Source: Anaerolineae bacterium
Lineage (GTDB): Bacteria; Chloroflexota; Anaerolineae; Aggregatilineales; UBA2796
Length of the DNA stretch: 64,000 nt
Reading direction: 5' to 3'
Assembly (NCBI GenBank): GCA_019637555.1
Contig: JAHBVK010000005.1
Coordinates: 62,001-126,000 of the forward strand
Below, piece by piece: positions 28,004 to 37,005 of the stretch; the first letter of the stretch is position 1, and every line of letters begins with the position of its first letter. Under the pieces are notes generated by a model, which had not been told where the DNA came from, ran no database searches, and was given only the letters and a program-made list of their open reading frames with translations. A program made the translations under genes and the position numbers.

Positions 28004-28067
28004 ATTTGTTTTACCCAATCGCCACATCGGTTAGATCAGTAATAGCAAGACTCAACATGAGATCTGC

Positions 28068-28096
28068 TTGACAGTTTTTTGAATCTTTCGTAATCT
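28068..28096 (+). promoter_or_regulatory. Promoter of the lacI gene at 28218
   Basis: A perfect -35 TTGACA (28068-28073) and, 17 bp on, TAATCT (28091-28096, 3/6). The first operator-like palindrome begins 8 bp downstream of the -10, covering the expected start site. Confidence 0.55.
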
Positions 28097-28104
28097 TAAG
28101 AAAA

Positions 28105-28120
28105 TGGAAAACGTTATCCA
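28105..28120. promoter_or_regulatory. LacI-type operator O1
   Basis: TGGAAAACGTTATCCA is a near-perfect palindrome about a central CG (7 of 8 pairs match). It is the first of two related sites upstream of the LacI gene at 28218. Confidence 0.65.
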
Positions 28121-28160
28121 TCACATTCAACGTCACTATATCTATGGATACAGCAATGTG

Positions 28161-28175
28161 TGGTAACGTTTTCCA
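28161..28175. promoter_or_regulatory. LacI-type operator O2 (inverted relative of O1)
   Basis: TGGTAACGTTTTCCA matches the reverse complement of O1 with one base missing, and 13 bases (TAACGTTTTCCAT) are identical when the flank is included. The centres of the two sites are about 55 bp apart, close to five helical turns. This would suit looping or cooperative binding by a LacI dimer pair; inference. Confidence 0.5.
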
Positions 28176-28217
28176 TCGACATTGATGTACTTGTTTTACG
28201 ATACTAAAGTTAGCGTT

Positions 28218-29231
28218 ATGCCAATAACTTTGCGTGAACTCGCCAGAGCCGCTGGTGTTTCTACCACCACCGCATCGCGCGTTTTGTCGAACAGCAGTCA
28301 CAATGTATCCACCCAAACGCGCGAACGGGTACTGCGGCTGGCTGATGAGATGGGCTATCGTCCCAATATGGCTGCCCGCAGTTTACGCAGTGACCAATCC
28401 TTCACCGTTGGCATCATGGCGAACGACATCACTTCGATTTTCACCCCGATCATCATTCGTGGCATTCAGGATGTGTTAAAGGACGCTGGCTATTTCTGCG
28501 TGATCACGTCTTTCGATGGGGATATGCAGCTACAAGATAAGGCGATTGAAGAGCTGCTAAGTCGCGGCGTAGATGGCATCGCTTTCGTAGAGTCGTGGCA
28601 GTATCTAGCACAATCCATCCTCGTCAAGGCGAACAAGCCGTATGTATTCTGCGAACGACTGTTTGGCAACTCCATCGCCAACTCCGTGATCACTGACAAT
28701 CGCAACGGCGCGAGGCAGGCAACCGAACATCTCGTCCAGCTCGGGCATCGGCGTATCGGGTTCATCAACGGTCCGGATCATTTCTACATCTCGAAAGAAC
28801 GTTTATTAGGCTACCGAGCCGGGCTGGCAAGTGCTTCCACCCCCTTTGATTCCGCACTCGTCTTGCGTGGCGATTGGGGCTTAGAGAGTGGTTATGAGGC
28901 GACCCGTCATCTGCTCAACCTTGCGAAACGCCCTACTGCCATTTTCGCTGGCAACGACATGATGGCTATCGGCGCGATCTATGCCATTGAGGAAGCGGGC
29001 TTGCGCGTACCCCATGACATCGCCATCGTCGGCTACGATGACCGCCCCATCGCTACCGTGATCAGACCGAAATTGACGACGTTCACCTTACCATGTTACG
29101 AGATGGGCTGTGAAGCCGGAAAACTGCTGCTATCGCAAATCGAGGGAGGGCTGGCAACGACCCCTGAACTTATCCTTCAAGGGCAGATGATCGTTCGAGA
29201 GTCGTGTGGAGCGCACTTGACACCAAGCTGA
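28218..29231 (+). CDS. LacI-family transcriptional repressor
   Basis: The frame runs from a TTG at 28182, but I set the start at ATG 28218, because the helix-turn-helix begins immediately after it (ITLRELARAAGVSTTTASRVL). The 337-residue product has the usual sensor domain with IFAGNDMMAIGAIYAIEEAG and IVGYDDRPIATVIRPKLTTF. Two operator-like sites upstream (28105-28120, 28161-28175) suggest it represses itself. It is followed by a second lacI gene with its own promoter. Its other targets are not evident; the sugar importer downstream is the likely one. Confidence 0.88.
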   Translation: MPITLRELARAAGVSTTTASRVLSNSSHNVSTQTRERVLRLADEMGYRPNMAARSLRSDQSFTVGIMANDITSIFTPIIIRGIQDVLKDAGYFCVITSFDGDMQLQDKAIEELLSRGVDGIAFVESWQYLAQSILVKANKPYVFCERLFGNSIANSVITDNRNGARQATEHLVQLGHRRIGFINGPDHFYISKERLLGYRAGLASASTPFDSALVLRGDWGLESGYEATRHLLNLAKRPTAIFAGNDMMAIGAIYAIEEAGLRVPHDIAIVGYDDRPIATVIRPKLTTFTLPCYEMGCEAGKLLLSQIEGGLATTPELILQGQMIVRESCGAHLTPS

Positions 29232-29260
29232 GGTTCTGATGAGGGCTAAGGGTCAATTTC

Positions 29261-29288
29261 TTGACTCTTAATGAGGCTTTGCTATAAA
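29261..29288 (+). promoter_or_regulatory. Promoter of the lacI-SBP-permease operon
   Basis: TTGACT (29261-29266, 5/6) and TATAAA (29283-29288, 5/6) are separated by 16 bp and followed 3 bp later by a perfect palindrome. This is a strong sigma-70-type promoter match, placed 53 bp before the chosen ATG. A partly overlapping inverted repeat (29247-29256 with 29261-29270, 9 of 10 pairs) may end the previous transcript. Confidence 0.75.
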
Positions 29289-29290
29289 CT

Positions 29291-29316
29291 ACTTATACGT
29301 ATAAGTGATACGTATC
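29291..29316. promoter_or_regulatory. Two abutting perfect palindromes, operator
   Basis: ACTTATACGTATAAGT (29291-29306) is a perfect 16-bp palindrome. It is followed directly by GATACGTATC (29307-29316), a perfect 10-bp palindrome sharing the core TACGTA. Both lie at the expected transcription start of the LacI gene at 29341. The CG-centred, A/T-flanked core is typical of LacI operators, so autoregulation is likely. Confidence 0.7.
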
Positions 29317-29340
29317 AATAGAGAGTTTGGACTAGTTTTT

Positions 29341-30384
29341 ATGGGCAATCGAGGCAAGACACTGCGAAAAGCGAGAGCAACACAAGCGGATGTAGCGCGG
29401 CTGGCTGGTGTCTCACAGGCGACGGTCTCGTACGTGCTGAACAACAATACGAGCGTCTCTGTCCCCGTAGAAACACGACAGCGCATCCACGATGCGATTC
29501 AGCAACTGGGCTACATCCCGGATCGCAATGCACGCAGCCTGCGCACCAGCAAAACCTTCACCATCGCCTGCGTCATTCCCGACATCACCAATCCGTTCTA
29601 TCCCGCGTTTGCCCGCGGCGTGCAGGATATTGCTGACGTGCAGGGCTACGACTTGATCCTGTACAACACCGATGGCATCGCTGAGAAGGAACAAAAATGC
29701 CTACACTCGATCTTGCAGGGCAAAGCGGATGGTGTAGTGGCGACATTCTCACACCTCGGGTTAACCGAACTTCAACCTCTCTACGAACGCAATATTGCCG
29801 TCGTGAAAATGGATGTCGCACCAGTTGATGTCCATGATTTGCCCGTCGATGTGCTGTATATCGATAACGTTGAGGCGGCGCAAACCGCCGTCAGCTTCTT
29901 GATCGAACACGGGCATCGTCGCATCGCCATGATCGGCGGCACAGATGCGCCACCGCGCGACACCCGTTTACTGGGCTATCGGCAGGCGATGGCAGCGCGT
30001 CAACTAGTCACCGATGAACTGCTTATTCACAGCGGAGACTTCACGCAAGGCAGCGGTTACAGGGCGATGCGCGATCTGCTTGACTTACCCTCTGAGATAC
30101 GACCAACCGCCGTTTTTGCCGCCAATGACTTGATGGCTATCGGGGCATTGATGGCGATTACAGAGGCGGGATTGCATGTGCCGCAGGATATAGCAGTGGT
30201 CGGGTTTGATGATATTCCGGCAGCCTCGCTGGTCAACCCGCCGCTAACCACCATCACGCACTTTACCGAACGCCTGGGACGCCGCGCCGCTGAAATGCTG
30301 CTTGAACGGCTGAACGGAGATGTCCACGCTCCCGGACGCGACGAAGCCATGCCGTATCAGTTGATCATCCGCGAGTCCGCTTAG
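29341..30384 (+). CDS. LacI-family transcriptional repressor
   Basis: The open frame includes an upstream GTG at 29305, but that codon lies in the operator palindrome. ATG 29341 ([10 protein letters not shown]) is preferred, giving 347 residues. Helix-turn-helix: [22 protein letters not shown]; the sensor domain ends with [20 protein letters not shown] and YQLIIRESA. Its gene is followed after 111 bp by the Tat-signal SBP and the permease genes, so it is probably the local repressor of that importer and of the hydrolases further downstream. Confidence 0.9.
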   Translation: MGNRGKTLRKARATQADVARLAGVSQATVSYVLNNNTSVSVPVETRQRIHDAIQQLGYIPDRNARSLRTSKTFTIACVIPDITNPFYPAFARGVQDIADVQGYDLILYNTDGIAEKEQKCLHSILQGKADGVVATFSHLGLTELQPLYERNIAVVKMDVAPVDVHDLPVDVLYIDNVEAAQTAVSFLIEHGHRRIAMIGGTDAPPRDTRLLGYRQAMAARQLVTDELLIHSGDFTQGSGYRAMRDLLDLPSEIRPTAVFAANDLMAIGALMAITEAGLHVPQDIAVVGFDDIPAASLVNPPLTTITHFTERLGRRAAEMLLERLNGDVHAPGRDEAMPYQLIIRESA

Positions 30385-30495
30385 GACAACAGTAGCGACA
30401 AGGAGAAAGTTATAGCTGATTAGCAAAAGTTTTGAAGACGACCTGACGTTAACTCATCGCAGCCAAGAATCGTTATCCAGAAAGGATTTTTAGCA

Positions 30496-31797
30496 ATGGC
30501 AGACCACAAAAAGATCAGCCGCCGTGACTTGCTCAAAATGATGGGTGGAGCCGCCGCTGCTGGCGCGTTCAGCCTCGCGCCCATGAACCTGCCTAACCTG
30601 AACTTCAACCGCCGCCAGACGACTACACTACAGATGCTTTCGCACTCCAGCCCTCAAACGGAAAGCTATCGTCGCGCAGGCGAAGCGTTTGCTGCCAAGA
30701 CGGGCATCAGCCTGAACATCACCGAAGTACCGTTCAACGAACTTCAGGTCAAGATGATGACCGAGCTGCTGGCAAAGACCGGCAAGTACGACATCATCCC
30801 GATCACCAACGCGATGCTCTACCCCGCCTCACAGTATCTGCAAGACCTGACCTCGCTGTTTACCGACGACTTGAAGGCGGATCTCTCTCCCGCCTCCATC
30901 GAGAATGCCACCGACCTTCAAGGTGTGCTGCGCGGCTTGCCCACCCTGAATTCTCTGCCCGCTAATTTCGTCCGCACCGATCTGCTAGAGAAGGCTGGCT
31001 TGAGCGCTCCCAGCACGTGGGACGAGTACGTTGAAGTGACCAAGGCGCTGACCATCGAAGCCAGTGGCGACCAGCCGAAAATCTGGGGATCGCTGATCGA
31101 AGCCAGCTCCAAAGCGGTACAACCTGCCTTCAAACTGGTCGGCTGGTTCTATCAGGCTGGTGGCAGCCTCGCGGATGCCAATCTGAAGCCGACGATCAAC
31201 AGCGATGCCAACGTAGAAGCGCTGCAATTCGTCTCTGATCTGATTAACGTCCATCAGGTCGCGCCGCTGGAAAGCGCCGAGATGATCTACGAAGATGTGC
31301 ACAACCTGTTCATTCAGGGACGTGGTGGTACGGCGATCAACTGGCAGTACATGGTGGGCATGGGCAACGGCGATCAGTCGCTGGTCAAGGATAAGTTCGC
31401 TGTCGCGCCAGTGCCGATGGGCAAAGAAAAGGGCGTGGTGGTGGATCATTGGGTATTGGCTCTGCCAGCCGATTCCGCCAATCAGGATGCGGCGCGTGAA
31501 TTCGCCAGCTTCGTCCTCGAAATCGATCAGCAGAAAGACCTGCTCAAGTCGGAAGGCTTGGTTGCCCGTTACTCAGCGATGGACCCCAACGATCCCAACG
31601 TCAAAGCCGCCAATCCATTCATTGATGCGTGGGTGGAAGAACTGAAGTGGGCGCGTCCGCTGCCGAAGTGGGAGAAGATCAACGATGTGATGCTACGTAT
31701 CTCTGTCGCCATGAACACAGCGGTGACGCTGGCAGCCACACCCAAAGAAGCACTGGATGACGCTCAGAAGGAAATCGAAACGCTGCTCGGTATGTAA
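30496..31797 (+). CDS. Tat-exported sugar ABC transporter substrate-binding protein
   Basis: A 433-residue family 1 SBP. The N-terminus has a twin-arginine motif (SRRDLLKMMGG, residues 8-18) and an alanine-rich hydrophobic stretch, pointing to folded export by the Tat pathway; the other two SBPs in the window use Sec signals. There is no lipobox. Typical SBP segments are DIIPITNAMLYPASQYLQDL (about 96-115) and WDEYVEVTKAL (about 175-185). AAAGGA lies upstream of the ATG. Binding ligand is unknown; the downstream nucleoside hydrolase, ADP-ribosylglycohydrolase and GH35 genes hint at a riboside- or galactoside-containing compound. Confidence 0.88.
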   Translation: MADHKKISRRDLLKMMGGAAAAGAFSLAPMNLPNLNFNRRQTTTLQMLSHSSPQTESYRRAGEAFAAKTGISLNITEVPFNELQVKMMTELLAKTGKYDIIPITNAMLYPASQYLQDLTSLFTDDLKADLSPASIENATDLQGVLRGLPTLNSLPANFVRTDLLEKAGLSAPSTWDEYVEVTKALTIEASGDQPKIWGSLIEASSKAVQPAFKLVGWFYQAGGSLADANLKPTINSDANVEALQFVSDLINVHQVAPLESAEMIYEDVHNLFIQGRGGTAINWQYMVGMGNGDQSLVKDKFAVAPVPMGKEKGVVVDHWVLALPADSANQDAAREFASFVLEIDQQKDLLKSEGLVARYSAMDPNDPNVKAANPFIDAWVEELKWARPLPKWEKINDVMLRISVAMNTAVTLAATPKEALDDAQKEIETLLGM

Positions 31798-31870
31798 ACC
31801 ATCACAGCAGTTTTGGGGTCGGTGACCAGCATCTTCGATTCACTGAGAACCCGATCTTTCGACATCTGAT

Positions 31871-31942
31871 GGACGCCTTTCAATGGTGAACAACACGAAA
31901 GCCCTAGTAAGCTCGTTCCGTGCCAGCCATTGAAGGGCATCC
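31871..31942 (+). other. Long imperfect stem-loop between SBP and permease genes
   Basis: The arms GGACGCCTTTCAATGG (31871-31886) and CCATTGAAGGGCATCC (31927-31942) pair at 14 of 16 positions, plus G-U pairs, enclosing 40 nt. It starts 73 bp after the SBP stop. Such structures between binding-protein and permease genes commonly protect the SBP part of the mRNA and lower permease expression; that role is inferred here. Confidence 0.55.
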
Positions 31943-31988
31943 TTCGGAGATTGTACCAGAACGCAAGTCTTGTACCGGGAACGCCTTG

Positions 31989-32945
31989 ATGATTAAGACC
32001 TCACCTATGCCAAATGCCGAACCCGCCCCTGATCGTTTGCGGTTGGCGAAGGCGACTCAACATCCCCGCTTTCGAGACGCCCTGATCGGCTATGCCTTGA
32101 TCTTGCCTGCGATGCTGCTCGTTGCTGGCGTGTTGATCTATCCGACGTTGTTCAACCTTGGCGTTTCCTTTCAGGAGTGGTCATGGTCAACACCTGCTGA
32201 TGCACCTAAACCGTTCGTCGGTTTGAATAACTTCATTCAGTTGCTCAATTCAGACCGCTTCTGGAACTCTTTCCGCATCAGCCTCACACTCGTAGTCGTC
32301 TCGGTCATCGTCCAATACCTACTTGGCTTGGGGTTGGCACTGCTGCTGAATAAACAATTCAGAGGACAGCGCTTGTTCCGCGCCATCTTCATCCTGCCTA
32401 TGATCCTGGCACCCATCGTGATCGGCATCCAGTGGCGCTACCTGCTCTCCGGCAACTTCGGCATCATCAACTACGCGCTCACGGAGTTAGGCATCACCGC
32501 ACCACGCTGGCTTTCCGACCCGAAACTGGGCGGCTTTGTCCTTGTAATGGTGGACACGTGGACATGGGTTCCCTTTGTCACCTTGATCCTGCTGGCGGCG
32601 ATGCAGCAGATTCCGCAAGAGGTGTTAGAAGCCGCTGAGGTCGATGGGGCGACGTGGTGGGCGCGGGTCTACCACATCGTGCTGCCGCTGCTGCGCCCTG
32701 CTACCATCATGGTCTTGCTGCTGCGAAGTACCGAAGTCTTCCGCGCCTTTGATGTGCCTTACGTGCTGACGGGCGGCGGTCCCGGACGAACGACGGAAGT
32801 GCTAGGAATGCTGCTCTACCGTACTGCTTTTAGCGAAGGAAACCTTGGTGTTGCCTCCGCGCTCTCCATCCTGATCGGTGTGATCGGCATGGTGATCGGC
32901 ACTGTTGTCATACGCTTCATCCGTACCGATACCCGCATGTTCTAA
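31989..32945 (+). CDS. Sugar ABC transporter permease, MalF type
   Basis: The frame opens with GTG at 31920, inside the stem-loop arm region, so I choose ATG 31989 (MIKTSPMPNAEPAPD), giving 318 residues; ATG 32007 is an alternative. About six transmembrane helices, the first at about residues 33-53, and the EAA loop VLEAAEVDGATWWARVYHIVL near 212-232. It forms a pair with the permease at 32971-33876, 25 bp downstream. Confidence 0.86.
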   Translation: MIKTSPMPNAEPAPDRLRLAKATQHPRFRDALIGYALILPAMLLVAGVLIYPTLFNLGVSFQEWSWSTPADAPKPFVGLNNFIQLLNSDRFWNSFRISLTLVVVSVIVQYLLGLGLALLLNKQFRGQRLFRAIFILPMILAPIVIGIQWRYLLSGNFGIINYALTELGITAPRWLSDPKLGGFVLVMVDTWTWVPFVTLILLAAMQQIPQEVLEAAEVDGATWWARVYHIVLPLLRPATIMVLLLRSTEVFRAFDVPYVLTGGGPGRTTEVLGMLLYRTAFSEGNLGVASALSILIGVIGMVIGTVVIRFIRTDTRMF

Positions 32946-32970
32946 GTGTGGCTGGTTAGCGAGTTTAATC

Positions 32971-33876
32971 ATGACTGCAATAGCTCAGAGTAGACCACAG
33001 ATAAAAATGCCCAGCATCGGCGCACCGCGACGACGCATTGGCGACGCGCTGTTTTACGTCGTGCTCCTGATCATCGCGCTGATCGACATTTTCCCGCTGC
33101 TGTGGATCGCGCTGAGTTCGTTCAAGACCCAGTTAGAAATCTTCAAGATGCCACCCACTGTTTTCCCGGAGCAATTCACGTGGGCAAACTATGCGGATGC
33201 GCTAGCACTGCTGCCGCCGGGGCAGCAACCTGTTTCGGATATTCCATCTGGATTGCTCAACTCGGTGATCATTTCCGTAGTCACCACCGTGCTGCTGTTG
33301 ATCATCAGCGCGATGGCTGGTTACGCTTTCGGTAGGATCAACTTTCCGGGCAGACGCACGCTGCTCTTTGTGCTGCTTAGTTTGCGAATGCTGCCGGGCA
33401 TCGTGTTGGTGGTGCCGCTGTTCATGCTGGCGACTCAACTGCGGATGTTCGATACCCGTCCGCTGCTGATCATCGTCTATACGGCGTTCAACTTACCGTT
33501 TTCCGTCTGGCTGCTCTCGGTCTTCTTTCAGGAAGTGCCGCAAGACCTAGATGATGCTGCGCGGGTGGACGGCTGCACCAAGTTGTCGCTGCTCTATCAC
33601 ATTTACATACCGCTGTCGCTGCCAGCACTGGCGACCATCGGTATTCTAGGCTTCATGGCGGCGTGGAACGAATTCCTGTTCGCCGTAACACTGACATCAT
33701 CCATCGCTGCCAAAACGACACCCGTCGCACTGGCGTCGATGCAATCCGCCTTTGAAACGCGCTGGGCAGTGATGACGGCAGGCGCAGTTCTGGAGAGTAT
33801 TCCCGCACTGCTGCTAGTGATCTTCGCTCAGCGCTACATCATTCAGGGGCTGACTTTTGGCGCTGTAAAGAGCTAG
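32971..33876 (+). CDS. Sugar ABC transporter permease, MalG type
   Basis: The frame extends back to 32905 inside the previous gene, but ATG 32971 gives the normal MalG length (301 residues); ATG 33007 is also possible. Six transmembrane helices and the EAA loop DLDDAARVDGCTKLSLLYHI (about 190-210) are visible; the leading EAA is DDA here. The C-terminus (QRYIIQGLTFGAVKS) is typical of MalG permeases. No ATPase gene accompanies this pair either. Confidence 0.87.
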   Translation: MTAIAQSRPQIKMPSIGAPRRRIGDALFYVVLLIIALIDIFPLLWIALSSFKTQLEIFKMPPTVFPEQFTWANYADALALLPPGQQPVSDIPSGLLNSVIISVVTTVLLLIISAMAGYAFGRINFPGRRTLLFVLLSLRMLPGIVLVVPLFMLATQLRMFDTRPLLIIVYTAFNLPFSVWLLSVFFQEVPQDLDDAARVDGCTKLSLLYHIYIPLSLPALATIGILGFMAAWNEFLFAVTLTSSIAAKTTPVALASMQSAFETRWAVMTAGAVLESIPALLLVIFAQRYIIQGLTFGAVKS

Positions 33877-33920
33877 TTCTATAACGAGCAATTCGCTATT
33901 TAACTTCTGGATCAACAATC

Positions 33921-34898
33921 ATGAAACGTATTATTCTGGACACCGACATCGGTACTGATGTCGATGATGCGATGGCGTTGACTCTGGTCGCGGCGTCGCC
34001 AGAATTCGAGGTTATCGGCGTTACCACCGTTCATGCGGACGCGCCACTACGAGCGCGAATCGCACGGCGGTTACTACACATGGCGGGGCGCGACGATATT
34101 CGCGTGATCGCTGGCGCCAGCATCCCACTGCAAATGCCGTTGCCGGAAAAATTCCACTGGATGCCGCGGCTGCGAGGACACGAGGGCAAAGGCATTCTGA
34201 CCGAAGAAGAACTGATCCCCACTGCCGACCTGCAAGCGACGGCAGATGATGCTGCGCAGTTTATCATCGAAGCGGCTGCCAAGTATCGCGGTGAACTTTC
34301 GCTTATTACCATTGGCGCACAGACCAACGTGGCGCGGGCGTTACAGATCGAGCCGCGCCTCGCTGACTGGATACGCGAGATCACGGTAATGGGCGGGACT
34401 GTTGATACCGCGCGTTTCAACTGGGCACCACTGCTAGAGACGAATCTGAATTGCGATCCGCTGGCTTCTGATCTGGTGTTCAGTTCGGGTATTCCGCTGA
34501 CGCTAGTGCCAATGGAAACCACCACGCAGGTATTTCTGACCCCGCAGCAGCGTGCCGATATGCGTAGTTGGGGACATCCTCTCACCAATACGCTGGTCAC
34601 GTTGATGGAAGAAATGCTGGAGAGTTTTTCCACACTTTCCGATGAACTCGGACTGCCTGCCGATTTCTATGAAGGACGCACCTTCATGCATGATCCGCTG
34701 GCGGTTTATACCAGTATGGCGACTCAACTGATCAACGTGCGGCGTACACACGTCAACCTCGAAGTAATTGATCGCGTGGTGCGGACGATGCCCTACGCGG
34801 ATCGGCAGCCGAACATACAAGTCTGCGAATGGGTGGAAGCAGCGCCGTTCGTGCAGTTCTGGCTGGAGCGCGTCCGAAAGCTGGTGACGGCAAACTAA
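33921..34898 (+). CDS. Inosine-uridine-type nucleoside hydrolase
   Basis: A 325-residue protein starting with the calcium-binding signature ILDTDIGTDVDDAMAL (residues 5-20). LITIGAQTNVARAL (about 129-142) and the late MHDPLAVY histidine motif (about 255) are also typical. The family hydrolyses the N-glycosidic bond of ribonucleosides to free ribose. It has no signal peptide. It follows the permease gene by 44 bp and is separated by one base from the ADP-ribosylglycohydrolase gene, so they are probably co-translated. Placed behind a sugar importer, it may act on a riboside or ribosyl conjugate rather than in routine purine salvage; inference. Confidence 0.9.
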   Translation: MKRIILDTDIGTDVDDAMALTLVAASPEFEVIGVTTVHADAPLRARIARRLLHMAGRDDIRVIAGASIPLQMPLPEKFHWMPRLRGHEGKGILTEEELIPTADLQATADDAAQFIIEAAAKYRGELSLITIGAQTNVARALQIEPRLADWIREITVMGGTVDTARFNWAPLLETNLNCDPLASDLVFSSGIPLTLVPMETTTQVFLTPQQRADMRSWGHPLTNTLVTLMEEMLESFSTLSDELGLPADFYEGRTFMHDPLAVYTSMATQLINVRRTHVNLEVIDRVVRTMPYADRQPNIQVCEWVEAAPFVQFWLERVRKLVTAN

Positions 34899-34899
34899 G

Positions 34900-37005
34900 A
34901 TGACGGTACTACCACTTGACTACGCGGAGCGCGTCTACGCGGGCGTGCTTGGCAAAATGATCGGCGTGTACTTAGGACGTCCGTTTGAAGGCTGGACCCA
35001 TGAACGGATCATGCAGGAGCTTGGCGAGATCACTTATTACGTTCATGATAAGTTCAAGCGCCCGCTAATCGTCACCGATGATGATCTCTCCGGCACGTTT
35101 GGCTTTCTACGCGCCATGTCTGATTACGGCAATAACCCTGATCTGACGCCCGCACAGATCGGGCAAACGTGGCTCAACTATCTGGTCGAAGAACGCGCCA
35201 CTTTGTGGTGGGGTGGTTTCGGCAACTCCACCGAACACACCGCTTACTTGCGGCTCAAAAACGGCATCACGGCACCTGCCAGCGGATCGGCAGCCACTAA
35301 TGGCAAGATCGTGTCCGAGCAGATCGGCGCACAGATCTTCATCGATGGTTGGGCGATGCTTGCTCCCGGCGATCCTGAACGCGCTGCTGATTACGCCCGT
35401 CGCGCTGCCTCCGTCAGTCACGACGGTGAGGCGATCTACGGCGCACAGGTAATTGCCGCGATGGAAGCGTTGGCATTCGTCGAGTCCGACATCAATACAT
35501 TGATCGACGGCGCGGTGCGCTTGATCCCGCGTGATTCACTGGTCTACCGCCTGATCATGGATGTACGAGGTTGGCACGCCGCTGATTCCGCTGACGATTG
35601 GAAGCAGACGCGATCCCTGATCGCGGCACATTACGGTTACGACAAATACACGGGTGTCTGCCACATCGTTCCCAACCACGCACTGATCATCCTGAGTTTG
35701 CTCTATGGCGGTGGTGAGTTCCAGAAATCGCTGCTGATCGCGAACACCAGTGGTTGGGATACCGATTGCAATTCCGGCAACGTCGGCTGCCTACTCGGTA
35801 TTCGCGGCGGACTGGCTACCTTCGAGCAAGATGGAGTCGATTGGCGCACACCCGTTGCAGATCGGTTGTATATCTCAACGGCGGAAGGTGGACGCACGAT
35901 CACTGATGCGGTCACGGAAGCCTATCAGATCATCAATATGGGCAGGGCGCTGCATGGTGAGTCTCCGCTACAACCAAAAAACGGCGCACGTTTCCACTTT
36001 GAGCAAGCGGGCGCGGTGCAGGGATTTCGTGCGGATGAAGGGGCGTCGATCCGTAACGTGGCTGGTCATAGCGGCAGCGGATCGCGCAGTTTGTGCATTG
36101 ACTATCATAGCGCCGGTAATGTCGCGCGAATTTTCACGCCGACCTTTGCGCCGCCTGATGTCGGTGCGCTACCGCCTTATGCGCTGATAGCCGCGCCGTC
36201 CCTGTACGCAGGGCAGATGATCAGAGCAGAAGTGCAAGCGGATGAGACCAACAATGGCGCGCTAGAAGTCCGTTTGCAGGCGCAAATTTATGGCGCTACG
36301 GATCACTTGTCACCGTTGGCAGGTGCAGAACAAACCATTCAGCCCGGTCAACGGATCACGCTGGAATGGCAGATCGAAGATACCTGCGGCGCTCCAATCG
36401 CTGAGATCGGTCTGGAAGTGAAGGGTAATCAGGCTGGTCGTCTGTACCTCGATTATCTGACGTGGCAGGGGTCTCCTCAAGTGACGCTGACCCGCCCCGA
36501 TCACGGCGGATTGCAGTGGCATCGAGCGTGGGCTAACGCTATTGATCACTTTGAGCCAACGTGGGGCGAAGCCTTTCGTCTCGCTCATGATAGCGGACGC
36601 GGCATGATCATTCAGGGATCACGGGAGTGGCAAGATTACGAAATGCAGTCAGTGATCACGCCGCACTTCGCCAGCAGCGTCGGAATCGCTGCTCGAGTAC
36701 AGGGTTTAGAGCGCTATTATGCGCTGCTACTAGTTAACCCCGATATGATCCGTTTGGTCAAAATGCTGGATGGCGAAACAGTGTTGGCGGAAGAGCCGTT
36801 CGAGTGGCGGGAAGAAGCTAGCTACGCACTCAAACTACGCCTCAATGGTAGTCACCTTCAGGCATTCATCGATTCTAAACTGGTCTTTGATATTCACGAC
36901 AATGAACCACTATGCGGTGGTGGCGTTGCCTTTGTCTGCGAACTGGGCAGCCTCTCCAGCAATGCCATCAGCGTACAACCTACTAAGGAGTCAGAGCAGC
37001 AATGA
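34900..37005 (+). CDS. ADP-ribosylglycohydrolase-family protein with C-terminal beta domains
   Basis: A 701-residue protein. Residues 1-345 are an ADP-ribosylglycohydrolase (DraG/ARH-like) all-helical domain with both di-metal sites: VTDDDLSG (Asp60-Asp62) and GWDTDCNSGN (Asp287, Asp289). The remaining half (about 370-700) is beta-rich, with a segment like a carbohydrate-binding or laminin-G-type sandwich (AWANAIDHFEPTWGEAFRLA, later LRLNGSHLQAFIDSKLVFDI); such tails are unusual for classical DraG enzymes. The family removes ADP-ribose or related ribosyl groups. The pairing with a nucleoside hydrolase suggests stepwise breakdown of a ribosylated compound. It overlaps the GH35-like gene by ATGA (37002-37005). 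Confidence 0.82.
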   Translation: MTVLPLDYAERVYAGVLGKMIGVYLGRPFEGWTHERIMQELGEITYYVHDKFKRPLIVTDDDLSGTFGFLRAMSDYGNNPDLTPAQIGQTWLNYLVEERATLWWGGFGNSTEHTAYLRLKNGITAPASGSAATNGKIVSEQIGAQIFIDGWAMLAPGDPERAADYARRAASVSHDGEAIYGAQVIAAMEALAFVESDINTLIDGAVRLIPRDSLVYRLIMDVRGWHAADSADDWKQTRSLIAAHYGYDKYTGVCHIVPNHALIILSLLYGGGEFQKSLLIANTSGWDTDCNSGNVGCLLGIRGGLATFEQDGVDWRTPVADRLYISTAEGGRTITDAVTEAYQIINMGRALHGESPLQPKNGARFHFEQAGAVQGFRADEGASIRNVAGHSGSGSRSLCIDYHSAGNVARIFTPTFAPPDVGALPPYALIAAPSLYAGQMIRAEVQADETNNGALEVRLQAQIYGATDHLSPLAGAEQTIQPGQRITLEWQIEDTCGAPIAEIGLEVKGNQAGRLYLDYLTWQGSPQVTLTRPDHGGLQWHRAWANAIDHFEPTWGEAFRLAHDSGRGMIIQGSREWQDYEMQSVITPHFASSVGIAARVQGLERYYALLLVNPDMIRLVKMLDGETVLAEEPFEWREEASYALKLRLNGSHLQAFIDSKLVFDIHDNEPLCGGGVAFVCELGSLSSNAISVQPTKESEQQ

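Noticed and set aside
34031-34633. 200-codon - frame across the nucleoside hydrolase gene
   Set aside because: Serine- and arginine-rich antisense shadow; the + frame has a full family signature.
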